From Acidithiobacillus ferruginosus (GTDB lineage Bacteria; Pseudomonadota; Gammaproteobacteria; Acidithiobacillales; Acidithiobacillaceae): a stretch of 28,702 nt of DNA. A program made the position numbers and the translations under genes. The notes beneath the pieces are model-generated. The model made no database searches and was not told the DNA's origin. It was given only the letters and a program-made list of their open reading frames with translations. Below are positions 1 to 7,570 of the stretch, piece after piece; position 1 is the first letter of the stretch, and the number at the start of each line of letters is the position of its first letter. Location of the stretch: assembly GCF_018854495.1 (NCBI RefSeq), contig NZ_JABBDR010000299.1, positions 1 to 28,702 on the forward strand, in the 5' to 3' direction.

Positions 1-665
1 CTTTTACCGCCGAGGGCACTGTCGGTATCGGCGGGGTGTATATGTGTATCTACGGTATGGACTCTCCCGGCGGATACCAACTCGTCGGTCGTACTCTACC
101 CATCTGGAACACTTACCTGCGGAACCCGCAATTCATGAATGGCAAGCCCTGGTTGTTGCGCTTCTTTGATCAGGTTCGCTTCTATCCGGTCAGCGAGGAA
201 ACCCTGACACAACTTCGGGATGCGTTTCGCTACGGTCGCCATGAGATCCGCATGGAGGAGACGGTCTTCGACCTGGGTGAGTATGAACGATTCCTGGAAG
301 AAAACGCAGAGGCCATCGCCGCCTTCCGGTCACGTCAGGACGATGCCTTCGCACAGGAAATCACTCTGTGGTCGGAGGAAGAACGTAGCCCCGAGGCAGT
401 GGTGCTGGCGTCTATGGAACAAGACATGGGCCTCCAAGAACATGAAATCACGGTTTGTGCGGATATGACCAGTAGTGTCTGGAAATTTCTGGTAGAGCCA
501 GGGCAATCGATTCAGTCTGGCGAACCGCTGGTAATTCTGGAAGCCATGAAGATGGAATTCACTATCAGTGCGCCTTGTGCCGGAAAGATTACCCGTCTGC
601 AGTACAAGACGGGAGATCTGGTGAGCCATGGTATGCCACTACTGGTTATCGATACTGAGGAGTAA
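1..665 (+). CDS. Urea (or guanidine) carboxylase, C-terminal part with biotin-carrier domain; 5' end outside window
   Basis: The frame is open from base 3 and ends at TAA 663-665, so only the last 220 or so residues of a protein normally near 1,200 residues are present. The first part carries the segment GMDSPGGYQLVGRTLPIWN, typical of the end of the carboxyltransferase (KipI/KipA-like) domain of urea carboxylase. The last 75 residues form a biotinyl domain with the motif EAMKME; its lysine codon at 549-551 is the expected biotin site. The family carboxylates urea to allophanate with ATP and bicarbonate in the cytoplasm. Many bacterial members annotated this way actually act on guanidine, and most of the substrate-binding domain lies upstream of the window, so the substrate is not decided here. 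It is followed after 7 bases by a regulator gene, suggesting co-transcription. Confidence 0.93.
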   Translation, partial: FTAEGTVGIGGVYMCIYGMDSPGGYQLVGRTLPIWNTYLRNPQFMNGKPWLLRFFDQVRFYPVSEETLTQLRDAFRYGRHEIRMEETVFDLGEYERFLEENAEAIAAFRSRQDDAFAQEITLWSEEERSPEAVVLASMEQDMGLQEHEITVCADMTSSVWKFLVEPGQSIQSGEPLVILEAMKMEFTISAPCAGKITRLQYKTGDLVSHGMPLLVIDTEE

Positions 666-672
666 TGACGCT

Positions 673-1392
673 ATGCATAACTACGCCACAGAAAGCGACG
701 CACTGGTCCCGCTGAACCGTGCGGAGGACACCTACCGACGGTTAAAAGAGGATCTGTTCAATTTCCGCCTGCTGCCGGGCGACGATTTCAGCGAAAACGA
801 GATTGCCGCACGCATGGAGGTGAGTCGCACTCCGGTACGCGAAGCACTCTTCCGCCTACAGCGTGAAGGATACGTAAGCGTCGTGCCTCGAATGGGTTGG
901 CAGGTACGACCACTGGACTTCGAGAAATTCGATCAAATCTACGAAGTGCGAATCCTTCTGGAAGAATCTTCCCTACAGCGCCTGTCGCGTAAGAACAAGG
1001 TGTCAAGTATCGGAGCTTTAATGCAGACCTGGTGTTGTCCGCCGGATTTGCGGGAAAGCAATGCGAAGGCCGTCTGGATGCTGGATGAGGATTTCCATGC
1101 CGGGTTGGTGGCGTCAGGGGGGAATCCAGAAATATGGCGTATTCATCACGACGTCATGGAACGGTTGCGCATTATTCGCCGACTGGACTTCACCAAGCCA
1201 GAAAGAGTCTCTGCGACCTATGAAGAACATGCCGCGATTCTCGAACAAATCCATCGCGGCCGCATTGGTGAAGCGCAGCGACTCCTGAGATCGCACATCG
1301 ATGCTAGTCGCCTTGAAGTGCGCAAGATCACCCTGAGCATGCTTTACGAAGCCCGACTCGAAAAAGTAACACCTGATAGACGCGAGCAATAG
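673..1392 (+). CDS. GntR-family transcriptional regulator, FCD subfamily
   Basis: A 239-residue DNA-binding regulator. Residues 10-80 form the winged helix-turn-helix, with SENEIAARMEVSRTPVREAL as recognition region. The rest is an FCD ligand-binding domain with the metal-ligand pattern Asp...His (DEDFHAGL), His (EEHAAIL) and His (RSHIDAS). The start at 673 is preferred over the upstream GTG at 628 because it has GAGGAG at 657-662 and clears the stop of the carboxylase gene. FCD regulators commonly sense small organic acids or amino-acid-like ligands and control adjacent catabolic genes. Lying between the carboxylase and the NCS1 permease, it probably controls one or both. The ligand is unknown. 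Confidence 0.9.
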   Translation: MHNYATESDALVPLNRAEDTYRRLKEDLFNFRLLPGDDFSENEIAARMEVSRTPVREALFRLQREGYVSVVPRMGWQVRPLDFEKFDQIYEVRILLEESSLQRLSRKNKVSSIGALMQTWCCPPDLRESNAKAVWMLDEDFHAGLVASGGNPEIWRIHHDVMERLRIIRRLDFTKPERVSATYEEHAAILEQIHRGRIGEAQRLLRSHIDASRLEVRKITLSMLYEARLEKVTPDRREQ

Positions 1393-1545
1393 GTAAAAGT
1401 GCGGGATATAAATCACATTTTTACACCTGCGAAAAATCAAGGAAATGAGATGAAACATAATACATAAATTTCAATGAGCCGATATACCAGTCTTGTGGCT
1501 AGTCGTGGTCAACCGGATGAACAGCGACATTTAAGGAGAAAGATC

Positions 1546-3204
1546 ATGGTTACAGAAGTAAGAAGGGGCGCTGAAAAAAGGGCCAAGCGACTATTTAGCG
1601 GGTTTGTAAATAACCCGGTTCTTGAAGATTATTCGTTACGTTACGCACCTTCTGGATTTCGCAAGTGGTCAGAATACGGAGTCGCGATGGCGGCGCTGGG
1701 TAGTATTGCCTATATGGCAGATCTTGCCATTGGTGGTTCGCTGGCCATCCAATATGGCTTTACCAATGCTTTTTTTGGCATTTTGACGGCTGCGATTATT
1801 ATATTTCTAACAGGCATCCCAATAGCCTACTATTCATCAAAATATAATGTTGATGTTGACCTTCTGACGCGCGGTGCAGGCTTCGGGTATCTTGGGTCAA
1901 CGATAACATCCGTGATATATGCCTCGTTTACTTTTATATTCTTCGCGCTTGAGGGATCCGTGATGTCCCAGGCGTTCACGCTTTTCTTTGGTATACCCAT
2001 CGCCATATCCTATATTATTTCCTCACTGATTATTATACCTTTGGTGGTATTCGGCATGACGGCGCTGTCAGTAGTTCAAAAATGGACAAATCCGATTTGG
2101 ATCAGTCTATTCATTATCCCTATCGCAGCAATACTGATCAAAGATCCTCAGACTGTCGCTACGTGGATTCATTTCGGTGGCATGTCTCCTAGCGGCGCAG
2201 GGTTCGACCCATTGCTTTGGGGAAGCGCCGCCGGAATTGCCCTTTCACTTATCGCGCAAATCGGCGAGCAAGCAGATTATCTTCGTTTTATGCCGAATAT
2301 TAAACCAGCCAAGAAGTGGACATGGTGGTTTGCCGTCCTAGCCGCTGGTCCTGGTTGGGTCGTTCTTGGTGCCACGAAGCAGCTTATGGGCTCTTTTCTG
2401 TCATCTATTGCCGCAACACACGGAACCCCGCTTGCCAAGGCCAATGAACCAATTCATATGTATATTACAGGTTTTGGATATGCATTCCCGGCAGCAGCAC
2501 TGATTCTCGCCGCTATTTTTATCTTTATGTCACAAATCAAAATCAACGTGACTAACGCTTACTCCGGATCACTTTCGTGGTCTAACTTTTTCTCGCGCCT
2601 AACCCATCGCCATCCTGGACGAGTGATCTACATTTTCCTCAACTTAGGTATAGCCCTCGCCTTGATGGAAGGCAATATGTTCTCGGTTCTGGGTACCATC
2701 CTCGGATTTTATTCAAACGTTGCTGTCGCCTGGATTGGAGCCATCGTTGCAGACTTGGTGATTAACAAACCTCTTCTTAAGTTGAGCCCATCTTATATTG
2801 AGTTCAAGAGAGCCCATCTCTACAACTTTAATCCTGTAGGTTTCGGTGCGATGGTCATTGCCTCTATTGTGTCGGTGGCTGCCTTCTTTGGAGCATTCGG
2901 TCCCTGGGGTGAGTCATTCAGTGCTTTTATTGCTTTATTTCTTGCGTTCACGCTTTCGCCGATAATAGCCATCATAACGAAGGGAAAATACTACATTGCG
3001 AGAGATCCGCACTATCACGCGGGTACACATCACGATATACTCAATTGCGTGAGCTGTGGTTTCGAATATGAAAAAGAAGATATGGCATGTTGTCCTGCAC
3101 ATGACGGTCCAATATGTTCCCTATGTTGCTCCCTGGATAAGGAATGTCAGGATATGTGTAAAGACGTTGGTAGATTAAAAAATATTCCTGTGAAGTGCGC
3201 TTGA
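1546..3204 (+). CDS. NCS1-family permease with C-terminal cysteine-rich domain
   Basis: A 552-residue integral membrane protein of the nucleobase:cation symporter-1 family (cytosine, purine, allantoin, hydantoin type), with about 12 hydrophobic segments over residues 40-480. The start at 1546 has AAGGAG at 1533-1538 with 7-base spacing; the longer ORF from 1474 lacks this. The C-terminal 60 residues are soluble and very cysteine-rich (CVSCGFEYE, then DMACCPAHDG, then ICSLCCSLDKEC, then CK), probably binding zinc or another metal. In related proteins known to me this domain sits between an NCS1 transporter and a histidine-kinase module; here the protein stops just after it. Substrate is not determinable; the neighbouring carboxylase suggests a small nitrogenous compound such as urea or guanidine. 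A terminator hairpin lies about 210 bases downstream. Confidence 0.88.
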   Translation: MVTEVRRGAEKRAKRLFSGFVNNPVLEDYSLRYAPSGFRKWSEYGVAMAALGSIAYMADLAIGGSLAIQYGFTNAFFGILTAAIIIFLTGIPIAYYSSKYNVDVDLLTRGAGFGYLGSTITSVIYASFTFIFFALEGSVMSQAFTLFFGIPIAISYIISSLIIIPLVVFGMTALSVVQKWTNPIWISLFIIPIAAILIKDPQTVATWIHFGGMSPSGAGFDPLLWGSAAGIALSLIAQIGEQADYLRFMPNIKPAKKWTWWFAVLAAGPGWVVLGATKQLMGSFLSSIAATHGTPLAKANEPIHMYITGFGYAFPAAALILAAIFIFMSQIKINVTNAYSGSLSWSNFFSRLTHRHPGRVIYIFLNLGIALALMEGNMFSVLGTILGFYSNVAVAWIGAIVADLVINKPLLKLSPSYIEFKRAHLYNFNPVGFGAMVIASIVSVAAFFGAFGPWGESFSAFIALFLAFTLSPIIAIITKGKYYIARDPHYHAGTHHDILNCVSCGFEYEKEDMACCPAHDGPICSLCCSLDKECQDMCKDVGRLKNIPVKCA

Positions 3205-3412
3205 TATTTCCTCTATTAAATGGGTGTACCGCGGCATTTATTCCCGTTGATAAATTGCCACTACGAGATTTTATAAGGAGGATAAAGCACATAAATAAGG
3301 TCACATAATTGACATACAAAGTCTAACATCGCTCATGAAGCTGAAAAACCAGGACCATCCGAATAGTTACTGGTCATCGGCACACCATGAATACTTAGTG
3401 CTAGCGTAATAT

Positions 3413-3437
3413 CTGGCATTTCTGCCGGTGATTTTTA
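3413..3437 (+). terminator. Rho-independent terminator after the NCS1 permease gene
   Basis: CTGGCA at 3413-3418 pairs with TGCCGG at 3423-3428 (one T-G pair) around a TTTC loop, followed within two bases by ATTTTTAT. It lies 209 bases after the permease stop and 53 before the porin start, so it may end the permease transcript or attenuate read-through into the porin. The rest of the 285-base gap shows no coding region; AAGGAGG near 3275 has no start codon at the right distance. Confidence 0.6.
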
Positions 3438-3489
3438 TATTGAGTCAAAAAGCTACATTTTCTCAAAAATTAAATATAGGGGCCTTAAC

Positions 3490-4653
3490 ATGTCAAAAAG
3501 AACAAAATCTATTGCTTTCGTATTTAGCTTGCTATCCGGGCTTTCCGGGTTAGCATACGCAGATGGTTTCTCCATTCCACCACCACTCAAATTTAATGCC
3601 GGTCCCCTAGGAGAGCTTGACGTCCAGGGTGTTGCCTCTGCTATGGGTTTTGCACAGACCAACCCTGCTGGCACAGGCCTCAACGGTAAAAATTTTGGTG
3701 CCGCGATAACCAACGGTTTGATATCCATCAGCAAGCCTACCGGCCTTATACAGTTTTATCTGACTGCCGGGGCTTACAATTTTCCGAACCTTGGGCAACC
3801 CTTCCATTCCGCAAGCACTGCCTTACAAGACTTTACCGCACTCCCGTCTGCCTATATGACCATTGCGCCATTGAGTAATTTTTCTGTTAGCATCGGACAG
3901 CTTCCCACACTGATTGGTTATACCGGAACACTTGATTATAACCGCATGAATATAGAGGGCGGATTTCCGTGGACTATTCAACCGTCATTTAGTCGCGGCA
4001 TCCAGATCAACTATTCCTATGGGCCGTTATCTGCATCGGTTTCTTGGAATGACGGATATTTTTCCAATCGTTATAACGTAATATCGGGCTTGCTGACCTA
4101 CACGATCAACCCGGAAAACTCAGTTTCCCTCTACGCAGATGGAAATACAGGGCATACAGGCACGGTCAATGATGTGAGCACTTTACGCTTCTCCAAGAAT
4201 GGTTATGTAGATAGCTCACTGGTATACGATAATAGTAATATTTATGGTCTTTACTACACCTACAGCGGTTCGAATTTTACCATAACTCCGGAAGTGCAGT
4301 ACATGTACACTCCGATCAATCGGGCTTTTGGTACGACTCAAAGTTCCAACGATATCAGCGCCATGATCCACGCAGACTATTATCTCACCAATAACTGGTC
4401 TATCGCAGCTGGTGTCGACTATGAACACGCAAATTCAACCGGTGAGGGTACAGCGGCGACGGGCGGCTATTTTGGTTACGGTGCAGGATCCAGCGCTTTC
4501 GGTGTAATGATCACACCAACGTATGTAGATAACGGGTATTTTATACGTGATGAACTCTCTTATGTTCACCTTACCAACTATTCCTCTGGTTTTGGCGCTG
4601 GTAATAGGCCTGATCAGTTTAGAGATATTCTGGAAACCGGGTTTTGGTTCTGA
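3490..4653 (+). CDS. Outer-membrane beta-barrel porin (OmpL/Bbp2-like)
   Basis: A 387-residue protein with a clear signal peptide: a lysine/arginine-rich N-terminus, hydrophobic core and likely cleavage after SGLAYA (about residue 24). The mature part is rich in alternating polar/aromatic beta-strands and ends with an aromatic residue (ETGFWF), typical of outer-membrane barrels. The stretch VSIGQLPTLIGY resembles the Bbp2/OmpL-like porin family. It has its own terminator (4677-4709), and the gap before it holds a terminator too, so it is probably a single-gene unit. By position it may admit the small nitrogen compounds used by the neighbouring genes; this is inference. Substrate unknown. Confidence 0.8.
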   Translation: MSKRTKSIAFVFSLLSGLSGLAYADGFSIPPPLKFNAGPLGELDVQGVASAMGFAQTNPAGTGLNGKNFGAAITNGLISISKPTGLIQFYLTAGAYNFPNLGQPFHSASTALQDFTALPSAYMTIAPLSNFSVSIGQLPTLIGYTGTLDYNRMNIEGGFPWTIQPSFSRGIQINYSYGPLSASVSWNDGYFSNRYNVISGLLTYTINPENSVSLYADGNTGHTGTVNDVSTLRFSKNGYVDSSLVYDNSNIYGLYYTYSGSNFTITPEVQYMYTPINRAFGTTQSSNDISAMIHADYYLTNNWSIAAGVDYEHANSTGEGTAATGGYFGYGAGSSAFGVMITPTYVDNGYFIRDELSYVHLTNYSSGFGAGNRPDQFRDILETGFWF

Positions 4654-4676
4654 TCGAAGACGAGTAATCTAAGTAG

Positions 4677-4709
4677 CTGACCCCAGAATAGCGGGGTCGG
4701 CTTTGGTTT
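4677..4709 (+). terminator. Rho-independent terminator after the porin gene
   Basis: CTGACCCC at 4677-4684 pairs with GGGGTCGG at 4693-4700 (8 pairs including one T-G) around an 8-base loop. CTTTGGTTT follows, a T-rich though interrupted tract. It begins 24 bases after the porin stop. Confidence 0.75.
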
Positions 4710-4724
4710 AAGCACGTTCAGCAC

Positions 4725-4770
4725 CGGAACGCAATACCTGTAGATTCATCTGCGCAGATGTTGCGTTCCG
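4725..4770. repeat. Nested inverted repeat
   Basis: A perfect 10-base arm CGGAACGCAA (4725-4734) is repeated inverted as TTGCGTTCCG (4761-4770). Inside the 26-base spacer is a 12-base perfect palindrome, ATCTGCGCAGAT (4748-4759). No T-tract follows on either side, so it does not look like a terminator. It lies in a gene-free stretch just after the porin terminator. Possible roles are a protein-binding site, a structured RNA element, or a remnant of a mobile-element end. Confidence 0.6.
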
Positions 4771-4824
4771 CAATAATTTAGGGGCCATGTTCCCCGCGCG
4801 CTATTTGAGGTCCATACGGCGAGT

Positions 4825-4962
4825 TTACTCAATGGGTCTTTCTCCTACCATCACTGGATGTCCGGCTTCAGTCTGCTGCCGACCATCAGGACTCAACGGC
4901 GGCAGGGCAGCGTCGTAACCAGTCATTCGATATTAGGCGTGAATATAGATCAACGCCTCCAG
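4825..4962 (-). pseudogene. Possible transposase-tail remnant
   Basis: On the - strand a frame ending at TAA (4825-4827) reads YRMTGYDAALPPL, then RQQTEAGHPVMVGERPIE. A stop codon interrupts it upstream, and no start is visible. Bases 4865-4888 match 21281-21304 at 21 of 24 positions, in the same reading frame (RQQTEA here, RQQKEA there). The second copy is the tail of a recognisable IS3-family transposase. I infer a decayed mobile-element tail. The overlapping + strand ORF at 4858-5106 has no recognisable content. Confidence 0.35.
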
Positions 4963-4965
4963 CGT

Positions 4966-5187
4966 CTAATCATACCTGCGCAAATAAAGAACATACCATT
5001 TGCGCAATGCCACAAGGCTCCAGATAGTCTCAACCACACCAAATGGCCACGTTCCTGCAAGAAAACCGTACGCAGCCGAACCAAGGCACGAAACAGCAAA
5101 GACTAAAGTAAACCAGAATGATCTTGCTTCCAGAGCATAAAATAGCATCATCAGGGTTACGACCGATGCTCCATAAAGTGTCAGCAT
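4966..5187 (-). CDS. Small membrane protein of unknown function (73 aa)
   Basis: A 73-residue protein with two or three hydrophobic segments: residues 3-18, then FWFTLVFAVSCLGSAAYGFL, then a short stretch around PFGVVETIWSLVAL, ending in KWYVLYLRRYD. The pattern of ARS-x-WF, YGFL, WPFG and ALRKW resembles small conserved proteobacterial membrane proteins of unknown role. An in-frame stop lies eight codons upstream of ATG 5187 and there is no other start, so the start is fixed if the gene is real. No good ribosome-binding site is visible, which lowers confidence. It is isolated between the porin and kinase genes. Confidence 0.5.
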   Translation of the reverse strand: MLTLYGASVVTLMMLFYALEARSFWFTLVFAVSCLGSAAYGFLAGTWPFGVVETIWSLVALRKWYVLYLRRYD

Positions 5188-5272
5188 AGATTTTGGGTCA
5201 TCATATTCTCATGTTGCTGGTGCACTATGCCATTTAATTCAGCCAAACTGCCGAGGGGTTTACTAGGCGTCG

Positions 5273-5362
5273 CTAAGGAAACCTAGCCTCAACCTGAACG
5301 TCGGGCCGGCGCAGCAAAAACATCAGCCAGTCGTTGAACGTATTAACTCGTCTTGAATTCAT
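5273..5362 (-). CDS. Possible 29-codon ORF overlapping the kinase stop codon
   Basis: An ATG at 5362-5360 overlaps the TGA of the kinase gene (ATGA) and opens a frame ending at TAG 5275-5273. The peptide starts MNSRRVN, continues TFNDWLMFLLRRPDVQV and ends EARFP. It is richer in G+C than the kinase gene before it. It could be a translationally coupled micro-peptide or the tail of an older gene cut off when the A+T-rich block arrived. No family is recognised. The surrounding bases 5188-5358 show no other gene, only a short hairpin near 5272-5287. Confidence 0.25.
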   Translation of the reverse strand: MNSRRVNTFNDWLMFLLRRPDVQVEARFP

Positions 5363-7098
5363 CTTTCAAAGAACAGGAAAATTATTACAATAAAAAATAC
5401 AAAAGAAATAATTCTCCACCGGTTTACTTGACTAATTTTCATAATAAGCGGTACTTTTGTTTCGGCACCCCTCAATTCACGAGATAGGTCATTATATTTA
5501 TCGATCTCATAAGCAATTTCCAAAGTATCAGAAAACCGTTCATTAGGATTCCGTGAAAGCATTTTCCTTATAATTCCGTCTAACCACGCTGGAATATTAA
5601 AATACCGCTCAAGACTCTTATATCCATCAATCCCAAACGGACTTTTACCACCAGAAAACATATAATATAACGTAACTCCAAATGAATATACATCAGATCT
5701 AGAATCTGCGAGATTGCCACCCACTAACTCAGGTGCAGAATAAGCTAGTGTTCCTAGATCAACATCAAATTCGCTACCAACTTGTCCGGGGATACGAGCA
5801 AATCCAAAATCCATTATTCTAACATCATTATCATTTACAATCATAATATTATCTGGCTTAATATCTCTGTGTATAATCCCATGGCGATGTAACTCATATA
5901 GACCATATGACACCTTTTTGGCAATTAAAAGGCTTTCATAAAATGATACGTTATTTTCACGAATAACTTTTTCTAGCGTGTTCCCGTTATAGTAAGGTGC
6001 CAGCAAATAAATCTGACTCGGTAAACCGTTAAAGTTCTCTATGACCTCAGCAAGCCACGGGCTCGATACAACGGAAGCAACCCATTTTTCGCGAGCAATT
6101 GTATCTAAAATACTCTTATTTCTTAACGTCCTATGGTTTGGAAACTTCATAACATATTTTTTGTCAGGGGAGTTCACAGGTTCTACAAGGAATGTTTTGT
6201 TATAATACCCATCGTGAATCAGATTAATAATGGCAAACCCATCTACTAAATCACCAGGATGTGGGCATTTTCCTAATGGCAGTTGATCAATCTGGTTCTC
6301 GTAAAACATATAACTTTTCTTTGGTATTTCCAGGCATTGCAAAATCCCAATAGAAATATCATCCTTAGAACCATTAAGTCGTGCGCAATTAACCAAATCG
6401 TCAATTGTAGACGAGCCCAAAAAATGAGCATCTACTAGAGATTTCCTTAGCTGGTTGTGCGTAACAAACCTATGCAGACCATCAGAACATACAATAATTT
6501 TGTTGTTATCTGAAATAGTAATCTTGTTCATTTCACCGATAAATTCTGACTCAAGACCAATAGCTCGCGTTATGTACTGACCATATAGAGCCGAAACGAC
6601 ATGGTCGGAAGTTATCTGTTGAAGTTCGCTATCATTTAACAAGTAACACCGGACATCGCCGGCATGAAATATATAACATTCCCAAGCACGAATAATGACC
6701 ACACAAAAGGAGGCTGCCATGCCTTCAAGGGCTTGATCCATTTTCGCCATGGATACTATCCATTTATTAATAGAGTCAAAAATATGACCTACTATTTTCT
6801 CTGGAGGTAAGCTCTCTTTACTACTAAAATAGCCATCCACAAAACACCTAGAGAATAGCTCCGCGGCAACCCTTCCCCCTTTCCCACCACTAAGCCCATC
6901 AGCTATTATAAGAACGCTTCCGTGAGTGTTAAGTTGTTTCAACTCCCCAACATGGAAACAGACGTAGTCTTCGTTAACTTCCTTATCACCCGTAAAGCTG
7001 GAAATCAAGACAGAGTAACTCTCGGGGCTCTCAGAGCTGGGAACGAAAAAGTCTTCAGAATAGCCATGTCTAAACTCTTTAGCATTGGGGTTTTCCAT
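5359..7098 (-). CDS. Fused PP2C-type protein phosphatase / Ser-Thr protein kinase with C-terminal membrane anchor
   Basis: A 579-residue protein with two opposing catalytic domains. Residues 25-257 are a PP2C phosphatase: VNEDY (41-45), DGLSGGKGG (Asp67), SDGLHRF (Asp206) and SKDDIS (Asp246-247) supply the metal-binding acidic residues. Residues 285-535 are a protein kinase: Lys318 (VMKFP), HRDIKPDN (410-417), DFG (430-432), SAPE (454-457), with a degenerate glycine loop. Residues 562-577 form one transmembrane helix, so the protein is probably tethered to the inner membrane facing the cytoplasm. Similar bifunctional proteins occur near nitrogen-assimilation genes in other proteobacteria; the target here is unknown. 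It is the last gene of the methylamine operon, 45 bases after the acetyltransferase gene, and notably A+T-rich. GGAGA lies 12 bases before the start. Confidence 0.9.
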   Translation of the reverse strand: MENPNAKEFRHGYSEDFFVPSSESPESYSVLISSFTGDKEVNEDYVCFHVGELKQLNTHGSVLIIADGLSGGKGGRVAAELFSRCFVDGYFSSKESLPPEKIVGHIFDSINKWIVSMAKMDQALEGMAASFCVVIIRAWECYIFHAGDVRCYLLNDSELQQITSDHVVSALYGQYITRAIGLESEFIGEMNKITISDNNKIIVCSDGLHRFVTHNQLRKSLVDAHFLGSSTIDDLVNCARLNGSKDDISIGILQCLEIPKKSYMFYENQIDQLPLGKCPHPGDLVDGFAIINLIHDGYYNKTFLVEPVNSPDKKYVMKFPNHRTLRNKSILDTIAREKWVASVVSSPWLAEVIENFNGLPSQIYLLAPYYNGNTLEKVIRENNVSFYESLLIAKKVSYGLYELHRHGIIHRDIKPDNIMIVNDNDVRIMDFGFARIPGQVGSEFDVDLGTLAYSAPELVGGNLADSRSDVYSFGVTLYYMFSGGKSPFGIDGYKSLERYFNIPAWLDGIIRKMLSRNPNERFSDTLEIAYEIDKYNDLSRELRGAETKVPLIMKISQVNRWRIISFVFFIVIIFLFFER

Positions 7099-7143
7099 TT
7101 TTACGTTTTATCTCCATTAAATATACCCGATAACTAACACATC

Positions 7144-7569
7144 TTAAAGTTCCTTCGAAAAATGTAACGACCTTATATGAAACCCTGAATTCAGATAGAG
7201 TCTATGTGCTTTCATCCTCGCAAATCCTGAATCCAGATGGAGCTGTTTACAGGATAATCGTTTAGCCTCTTCTTGTAACCACGTAATAAGGTGGCTTGCG
7301 TGCCCTCTATTACGACTCATTTCGTCAGTTATAACATCATCAATATACAGCGCCCTTCCCCAAGAAAGTGTTTCCAATATCCTAAATCCCGCACAGGCGA
7401 CCACCTTATTGTCTTTCCTGATACAAACTATTTTATAGTTATCATTCTTCATTTGTCGCAAGACTTGTTCAGTAAAGGATTTTCGTGTGAGAGCTGGGCG
7501 CAATTGTCGGTACACATCATAACATTCTTTTACCTCGTTCTCTGTTCCGGAAATAATAACGGTAGACAT
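7144..7569 (-). CDS. GNAT-family N-acetyltransferase
   Basis: A 141-residue acetyltransferase of the GNAT fold. The acetyl-CoA loop is RNRGHASHL, preceded by the beta-strand ALYIDDVIT and followed by the typical tail AHRLYLNSGFHIRS. The chosen ATG (7569) lies one base after the folD stop, consistent with translational coupling; an alternative ATG at 7602 would overlap folD by 32 bases. It acts in the cytoplasm; the acceptor (small amine, antibiotic-like compound or protein) cannot be told. Its place between folD and the kinase suggests it came with the same A+T-rich block. It has no assigned step in the N-methylglutamate pathway. Confidence 0.8.
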   Translation of the reverse strand: MSTVIISGTENEVKECYDVYRQLRPALTRKSFTEQVLRQMKNDNYKIVCIRKDNKVVACAGFRILETLSWGRALYIDDVITDEMSRNRGHASHLITWLQEEAKRLSCKQLHLDSGFARMKAHRLYLNSGFHIRSLHFSKEL

Positions 7570-7570
7570 A

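Noticed and set aside
1393..1545. GTAAAA...TTTTAC complementarity between the GntR and permease genes as a terminator
   Set aside because: The arms are short, A+T-only and interrupted, with no T-tract; no convincing stem.
3309..3337. TTGACA at 3309-3314 as a promoter -35 box for the porin
   Set aside because: No acceptable -10 box lies 16-18 bases downstream, and a terminator hairpin would intervene before the gene.
4858..5106. 82-codon + strand ORF after the porin
   Set aside because: No domain, no ribosome-binding site, and it overlaps both the transposase-like tail and the better-supported small membrane gene on the other strand.
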